Position numbers and translations under genes: made by a program
Assembly (NCBI GenBank): GCA_041164425.1
Contig: JBEAPO010000136.1
Location: forward strand, 1-10,496
Source: F1-20-MAGs119 sp041164425
GTDB lineage: Bacteria > Actinomycetota > Acidimicrobiia > Acidimicrobiales > Ilumatobacteraceae
DNA: 10,496 nucleotides
Direction: 5' to 3'
Notes under the pieces: generated by a model
What the model saw: the letters and a program-made list of their open reading frames with translations, nothing else
Database searches by the model: none
Told to the model about the DNA's origin: nothing
Part shown: in pieces, positions 6,428-10,496 of the stretch
How the letters are laid out: the number at the start of each line of letters is the position of its first letter
Numbering within the stretch: the stretch's first letter is position 1

Positions 6428-6468
6428 ATTGTGGCTCGGGCCAGCCCCGACGGCAGAATTGAGACCCT

Positions 6469-8040
6469 ATGGCGCGCATTCTCGTGACCGAAGAAATAGC
6501 CGACGGCGGTCTCGATCGCCTGCGACAGGCCGGCCACGAAGTCGACATCCGACTCGGCCTCGACCACGCCGCGTTGCTCTCGGAGATCAGGGGTGCACAA
6601 GCCTTGATCGTGCGCTCGGCGACCGACGTGAACGCCGAGGTGCTCGCCGCAGGTAGTGAGCTCGTCGTAGTCGGACGCGCCGGCGTTGGCCTCGACAACG
6701 TCGACGTCGACACGGCCACCAAGCGGGGCGTGATGGTGTGCAATGCACCTGAATCCAACATCGCCTCAGCGGCCGAGCAAACGATGGCTCTGCTTCTGGC
6801 GATCGCCCGCAATGTTCCACAGGCCCATGCCGCGCTTGTGCAGGGTCGATGGGAGCGCAGCAAGTGGGAGGGCGTCGAACTACTCGACAAGACCCTCGGA
6901 ATCGTCGGTCTCGGTCGCATCGGCAAGCTCGTGGCGCAGCGGGCGGCTGCCTTCGGCATGCGTATCGTCGCGTTCGATCCGTACATCTCGGCCGAGCGGG
7001 CCCGGCAAATGAACGTCGACCTGCTGCCCCTCGACCAACTCGTTGCCGAATCCGACTTCCTCACCGTTCACCTGCCGAAGACCAAGGAAACCGTCGGTCT
7101 GATCGGTCGCGAGATGTTCCTCAAGGCCAAACGTGAACTGCGCGTCATCAACGTTGCGCGCGGAGGCATCGTTGACGAGGCCGCTCTCTACGATGCGCTG
7201 AAAGACGGCATCATCGCTGGTGCCGCCCTCGACGTGTTCTCGAAAGAGCCGATGACCGAGTCGCCGCTCTTCACGTTGCCCAACGTCGTCGTCACACCGC
7301 ACCTCGGTGCATCCACGCGCGAAGCACAGGACAAAGCGGGTGATGCAATCGCCGACATGGTGCAGCTCGCACTTGCAGGCGACTTCGTTCCCTTTGCGGT
7401 TAACGTCAATGCCGCCGACGCGAACGAAACACTGAAACCCTTCCTTCCGCTCGCCGAGCGCCTCGGTCGACTCTTCGCCACACTCGTCGGGTCTGTGCCG
7501 CAGTCACTTGAAATCGGTGCCACTGGTGAGATCGGTGGCTACGACACGCGCATCCTCACGCTCAGCGCGCTCAAGGGGTTCTTCGGGTCGCTCACGAAAG
7601 AGCACGTCACCTACGTCAACGGACCTCAGATCGCTGCGGAATCGGGTTGCGAAATCCGCGAGAACAATTCGTCGACGTCCACCAACGCCGACTACGTGAA
7701 CCTTGTGACACTGCGCGCCGAAGGCCACAGCCTTGCCGCGACGCTGGTAGGCCCTCGTCGCGAGGCGCGCCTCGTTCTGGTCGACGACCACATCACCGAC
7801 GTTCCGCCCGCTGACAACATGCTGGTCGTCTCGAACGACGACCGCCCCGGCGTCATTGGAATCGTCGGCACACTCCTCGGCAACCACAACGTGAACATCG
7901 CCGACATGGATGTGGGCAAAGCGTTGAAGCCCGGCACCGCGCTCATGGTCATCGCGCCGACCGCCGAAGTTCCGGCCGAGGTCGTCGAGCAACTTCGAGT
8001 CGCCCCGGGAATCCTGAACGTCGCCGTCCTCCACGCCTAA
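6469..8040 (+). CDS. serA: D-3-phosphoglycerate dehydrogenase (SerA), long form with ACT domain
   Basis: SerA oxidises 3-phosphoglycerate to 3-phosphohydroxypyruvate with NAD+, the first committed step of serine synthesis. The 523-residue product is the long (type I) form. It has a split substrate-binding domain (about 1-97 and 285-315), a Rossmann domain with GLGRIG at 147-152, an intervening ASB domain (about 315-445) and a C-terminal ACT domain (about 451-523, beginning MLVVSNDDRPGVIG). The catalytic residues are present: Arg231 (VARGG), Glu260 (KEP) and His278 (PHLGAST). The ACT and ASB domains suggest feedback control by serine, as in mycobacterial SerA. The start is ATG at 6469 with no strong Shine-Dalgarno; a CAGAAT hexamer at 6454-6459 suggests a very short leader. 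It is divergent from menC and convergent with pyrF, so it appears to be a single-gene unit. Confidence 0.96.
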   Translation: MARILVTEEIADGGLDRLRQAGHEVDIRLGLDHAALLSEIRGAQALIVRSATDVNAEVLAAGSELVVVGRAGVGLDNVDVDTATKRGVMVCNAPESNIASAAEQTMALLLAIARNVPQAHAALVQGRWERSKWEGVELLDKTLGIVGLGRIGKLVAQRAAAFGMRIVAFDPYISAERARQMNVDLLPLDQLVAESDFLTVHLPKTKETVGLIGREMFLKAKRELRVINVARGGIVDEAALYDALKDGIIAGAALDVFSKEPMTESPLFTLPNVVVTPHLGASTREAQDKAGDAIADMVQLALAGDFVPFAVNVNAADANETLKPFLPLAERLGRLFATLVGSVPQSLEIGATGEIGGYDTRILTLSALKGFFGSLTKEHVTYVNGPQIAAESGCEIRENNSSTSTNADYVNLVTLRAEGHSLAATLVGPRREARLVLVDDHITDVPPADNMLVVSNDDRPGVIGIVGTLLGNHNVNIADMDVGKALKPGTALMVIAPTAEVPAEVVEQLRVAPGILNVAVLHA

Positions 8041-8043
8041 CTC

Positions 8044-8100
8044 AAGGGTTCTCGGTGTGAATTGACTCGCTTTTCGAGCAAGTACACACCGAGATCCCTT
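8044..8100. terminator. Large two-storey hairpin, probable bidirectional terminator (serA/pyrF)
   Basis: The arms AAGGGTTCTCGGTGTG (8044-8059) and CACACCGAGATCCCTT (8085-8100) pair over 16 bp with one T-T mismatch. Between them lies an inner hairpin, TTG-A-CTCG (8062-8069) against CGAG-CAA (8075-8081) around a CTTTT loop. The structure lies just 3 bp past the serA stop and about 24 bp past the pyrF stop on the other strand, so it can serve both transcripts. Neither flank has a T-tract. It is therefore not a canonical intrinsic terminator, although T-poor hairpin terminators are reported in actinobacteria. It may instead act as an mRNA 3'-end stabiliser. Confidence 0.65.
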
Positions 8101-8123
8101 CGAAAAGGCACCGAGAAATCTCT

Positions 8124-8918
8124 CTAGGGGAGGGTGGTGCGCGCGGCCTCGGCGGCCACCGTGGCGAAGTCATCGCCCGACGATGCGTAGAGAACCGCTC
8201 GCGATGAGTTGATGATCAGCCCGAAGCCGTTCGCCGCGCGTCCGACGTTGATCACCGTCGCAGCGTCACCGCCCTGTGCCCCAACACCAGGAACGAGCAG
8301 CGGCATGTCGCCGACGATCGCACGAACGCGTGCCAGCTCGTCGGGGTAGGTCGCGCCGACAACCAGGCCGACTTCGCCCATTTGCGCCCACTCGTCGGCA
8401 GCGCGATGTGCAACGTGTTCGTACAACGGTACGCCATCGACCAACCGCGACTGGAAGGTTCCGCTTCCGGCGTTCGACGTGCGGCACAGCACGACGACCC
8501 CGCGGCCCGACCACGAGAGGAACGGTTCAAGTGAGTCGGTGCCGAGGTACGGGTTCACCGTGACAGCGTCGGCCCCGTAGCGTTCGAATGCTTCGCGCGC
8601 GTAAAGCTTCGCGGTGTCGCCGATGTCGCCCCTCTTGGCATCAAGAATCAGGGGAATGTCGGGATGTGTCGAACGAATGTGATCGCACAACCGTTGCAGT
8701 TGGTCTTCGGCGCCGACCGCGGCGAAGTAGGCAATCTGTGGCTTGAAGGCGCACACGTGCGGCGCTGTCGCATCGACAATCGCGATGCAAAAGTCGGCGA
8801 TTGCATCTGTACGCCCCGCCATTACACCGGGAAGCCGCGCAACGTCGGGGTCGAGACCCACGCAGAGCATCGACCCGGTGGCGTTCCACCGGCGGTTCAG
8901 TTTTTCGAGGAAGCTCAC
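8124..8918 (-). CDS. pyrF: Orotidine 5'-phosphate decarboxylase (PyrF), type 2
   Basis: PyrF decarboxylates OMP to UMP, the last step of de novo pyrimidine synthesis. The 264-residue product fits the larger type 2 family found in mycobacteria. Visible markers are VGLDPD (19-24), AFKPQIAYF with Lys59, and the catalytic DAKRGDIGDTA (Asp93, Lys95, Asp98). VNPYLGTDSLEPF, the phosphate-binding PGVGAQGGD and INSSRAVLYAS near the C-terminus also match. I chose GTG at 8918-8916 as the start, although the frame stays open to 9080. The extra 54 residues would lie wholly over the ferredoxin gene and look like a frame shadow (Arg/Gly/His-rich), while the family normally begins about here. The GTGA overlap with the ferredoxin stop points to translational coupling. 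It is the last gene of the leuA-ferredoxin-pyrF unit. Confidence 0.94.
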   Translation of the reverse strand: MSFLEKLNRRWNATGSMLCVGLDPDVARLPGVMAGRTDAIADFCIAIVDATAPHVCAFKPQIAYFAAVGAEDQLQRLCDHIRSTHPDIPLILDAKRGDIGDTAKLYAREAFERYGADAVTVNPYLGTDSLEPFLSWSGRGVVVLCRTSNAGSGTFQSRLVDGVPLYEHVAHRAADEWAQMGEVGLVVGATYPDELARVRAIVGDMPLLVPGVGAQGGDAATVINVGRAANGFGLIINSSRAVLYASSGDDFATVAAEAARTTLP

Positions 8919-9106
8919 TCTTCGATCGTGATGGCGGCCGTTGGGCACAGCTCGGAAGCCTCGCGTGCCTTGGCCTCGAGTTCGCCCGTGGGCTCCTCGA
9001 CCAGAATGTAGAGGAATCCGTCCGAACGGATCTCGAAGATCTCGGGGGCCACCTGTGTGCATGCACCCGTCGAGGCACACACGTCGAAATCGACTACTAC
9101 GCGCAT
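8915..9106 (-). CDS. Small ferredoxin, probably [3Fe-4S]
   Basis: A 63-residue electron carrier of the short actinobacterial type (MRVVVDFDVC...). The cluster ligands are Cys10, Cys16 and Cys54 (ELCPTAAI). The position of the usual second cysteine is Thr13 (C-A-S-T-G-A-C), which in this family goes with a [3Fe-4S] cluster. Such ferredoxins usually feed cytochrome P450s, but no P450 or reductase is in the window, so the partner is unknown. I chose ATG at 9106-9104. A longer frame from 9145 would overlap leuA and add 13 unsupported residues. A TAGGG, sharing bases with the leuA stop, lies 8 nt upstream of this ATG. It begins 10 bp after leuA and its TGA overlaps the pyrF start, so all three genes should be one transcript. 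Confidence 0.93.
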   Translation of the reverse strand: MRVVVDFDVCASTGACTQVAPEIFEIRSDGFLYILVEEPTGELEAKAREASELCPTAAITIEE

Positions 9107-9114
9107 GCCCCAGA

Positions 9115-9119
9115 CCCTA
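9115..9119 (-). promoter_or_regulatory. Ribosome binding site of the ferredoxin gene, overlapping the leuA stop
   Basis: On the minus strand TAGGG spans the leuA TAG stop and the next two bases, 8 nt before the ferredoxin ATG at 9106. The spacing is good for a Shine-Dalgarno, although the match is only partial (AGGG). It supports the short ferredoxin start over the longer frame and suggests coupled translation after leuA. Confidence 0.45.
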
Positions 9120-10496
9120 CTTGCCCTGACGCTCGGCCGCCGCAAGGACGGCCCGCAGCGACGCGGTGATGATGTTGGGGTCGGTACCCACGCCCCACTT
9201 CACCGATCCGGTGGATGTGGTGCTTTCGACGTATGCAACGGCCGTGGCGTCGGCTCCCGCGCCGAGGGCGTGCTCGGTGTAGTCAAGAACGTCGATGTCG
9301 ATGCCGAGGCCCGTTCGCAGACCGCTTACGAATGCGTCGATGGGTCCGTTGCCCTGCCCGACGACGGTTTGGCGTGTGCCGGCGACGTTCACTTGGGCGG
9401 TGATCGTGGTCGCCCCCGTCGAGTCGCTCTTCAGTTCGTGGCTGTCGAGATGCAACTTCGGCTCAGTCGGAAGGTATTCGCTCTTGAACGCGTCCCACAT
9501 GATGACCGGCGATATCTCAGTGCCGGAATCCTCTGTGATGTGCTGGATCGTCTTCGAGAACTCGATCTGCAAGCGACGCGGCAGGTCGAAGCCGTGCTCG
9601 GTCTTCATGATGTATGCGACACCACCCTTGCCCGACTGGCTGTTCACGCGGATCACCGCTTCGTACGACCGGCCGACGTGTTTCGGGTCGATGGGCAGAT
9701 AGGGAACGCCCCACTCGCTGTACTCGGCGGGCAGTGCTTCGAAACCCTTCTTGATGGCGTCCTGGTGACTGCCAGAGAACGCGGTGTACACCAAGTCGCC
9801 CACGTACGGGTGGCGCGGGTGGACCGGGAGACGGTTGCAGTACTCGGCTACGCGACGTAGTGCATCGATGTCGGTGATGTCGAGTTCGGGGTCGACGCCG
9901 TTCATGAACAGGTTCATCGCCAGGTTCACGATGTCGACGTTGCCCGTGCGTTCGCCGTTGCCGAACAGAGTGCCCTCAACGCGGTCGGCGCCGGCCATCA
10001 CGCCGAATTCGGCCGCCGCCACAGCGCATCCACGATCGTTGTGGGGGTGCAGCGACAGCACGATCGAGTCGCGGTCCTTGATCGTGCGCCCGAACCATTC
10101 GATGACGTCGCCGTACACGTTGGGGGAGTAGCACTCGACGGTTGCCGGCAGGTTCAGGATGATCGGCTTGTCGGGGGTCGGCTCGATGACCTCCATCACC
10201 GCCTCGCAGATTTCGATAGCGAATTCGGGTTCGGTCAGTGTGAACGATTCGGGTGAGTACTCGTAGCGCACCTTGGTGGTGGGAACGGTCTCTTCCAGCT
10301 TCTTGCACAGCTTCGCCGCGTTCACTGCGATGTCGACGATGCCCTCTTTTTCGAGGCCGAACACGACGCGGCGCTGCAGGGGGTTCGTCGAGTTGTAAAA
10401 GTGGACAATTGCCCGCGGTGCGCCGGCGATGCACTCGTAGGTGCGCTCGATCAGTTCTGGCCGGCTCTGCACCAACACCTGAATCGTGACGTCGTC
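9117..10496 (-). CDS. leuA: 2-Isopropylmalate synthase (LeuA), N-terminus outside window
   Basis: LeuA condenses acetyl-CoA with 2-ketoisovalerate, the first committed step of leucine synthesis. The window codes for the C-terminal 459 residues; the frame runs off the right edge (DDVTIQVLVQ...), so roughly the first 100 residues are missing. The TIM-barrel part shows IVHFYNSTNPLQRR, the metal-binding LHPHNDRG at about 10052-10029, EGTLFGNGERTGN and VNSQSGKGGVAYIM. The C-terminal section, from about GATTITAQVNVAG onward, is the LeuA dimer/regulatory domain that binds leucine for feedback inhibition. The long-form layout and the SEWGVPYLPIDPKHVGRSYEAVIRVNSQSGKGG region match the actinobacterial/yeast-type LeuA, not the shorter E. 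coli type. The TAG at 9119-9117 is 10 bp upstream of the ferredoxin ATG. Homocitrate synthase is an unlikely alternative. Confidence 0.95.
   Translation of the reverse strand, partial: DDVTIQVLVQSRPELIERTYECIAGAPRAIVHFYNSTNPLQRRVVFGLEKEGIVDIAVNAAKLCKKLEETVPTTKVRYEYSPESFTLTEPEFAIEICEAVMEVIEPTPDKPIILNLPATVECYSPNVYGDVIEWFGRTIKDRDSIVLSLHPHNDRGCAVAAAEFGVMAGADRVEGTLFGNGERTGNVDIVNLAMNLFMNGVDPELDITDIDALRRVAEYCNRLPVHPRHPYVGDLVYTAFSGSHQDAIKKGFEALPAEYSEWGVPYLPIDPKHVGRSYEAVIRVNSQSGKGGVAYIMKTEHGFDLPRRLQIEFSKTIQHITEDSGTEISPVIMWDAFKSEYLPTEPKLHLDSHELKSDSTGATTITAQVNVAGTRQTVVGQGNGPIDAFVSGLRTGLGIDIDVLDYTEHALGAGADATAVAYVESTTSTGSVKWGVGTDPNIITASLRAVLAAAERQGK

Noticed and set aside
8919..9080. N-terminal extension of pyrF by 54 residues
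   Set aside because: It fully overlaps the ferredoxin gene, is Arg/Gly/His-rich, and precedes the position where the PyrF family normally starts; the GTG at 8918 with a GTGA overlap is better.
9107..9145. N-terminal extension of the ferredoxin by 13 residues
   Set aside because: It overlaps the 3' end of leuA, and the family begins at MRVVVD; a Shine-Dalgarno-like TAGGG supports the inner ATG.
9057..9860. A 267-codon plus-strand frame opposite leuA
   Set aside because: It lies opposite the conserved regulatory and catalytic parts of leuA and shows no domain of its own.

Overview
The window looks like chromosomal core sequence of a GC-rich actinobacterium. An aquatic Acidimicrobiia (Ilumatobacter-like) lineage is my best guess. 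The reasons are frequent GTG starts, a menaquinone-type menC, an SCP2 protein, a short actinobacterial [3Fe-4S]-type ferredoxin, a leuA with the C-terminal regulatory domain, and a membrane PASTA protein with a kinase-like domain. This placement is inference from gene content; I see no rRNA or tRNA marker. There are no mobile elements, CRISPR arrays or clear signs of recent transfer, and no gene-free stretch reaches 100 bp.

Left part (1-4778). The C-terminal BRCT domain of NAD-dependent DNA ligase (ligA) ends at 270. It converges on a minus-strand gene (298-783) for a small single-pass membrane protein with an Ig-like outer domain. Divergent from that gene, a plus-strand cluster of three closely packed genes starts at 847. 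It encodes a one-pass PASTA protein whose kinase-fold domain has lost nearly all catalytic residues (a pseudokinase), a DHA2-type MFS exporter 9 bp downstream, and a small lipoprotein joined to the exporter by a TAATG stop/start overlap. I read this as an uncharacterised cell-envelope module: a sensor or scaffold, an exporter and a surface lipoprotein. It is the part of the window most likely to be biologically new.

Middle (4801-8040). On the minus strand, menC (o-succinylbenzoate synthase, menaquinone pathway, all catalytic residues present) is followed after 19 bp by a small SCP2 sterol/lipid-binding protein. Divergent from menC, serA (D-3-phosphoglycerate dehydrogenase, long form with ASB and ACT domains) opens serine synthesis. 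The 89 bp between menC and serA holds a candidate inverted-repeat operator and a -10-like element placed as for a leaderless menC mRNA.

Right part (8041-10496). serA converges on a minus-strand operon that reads leuA (N-terminus outside the window), then a 63-residue ferredoxin 10 bp downstream, then pyrF overlapping by 4 nt (GTGA). The convergent gap carries a large two-storey hairpin without a T-tract, probably a bidirectional terminator. The operon links leucine synthesis, an electron carrier of unknown partner and the last step of UMP synthesis.
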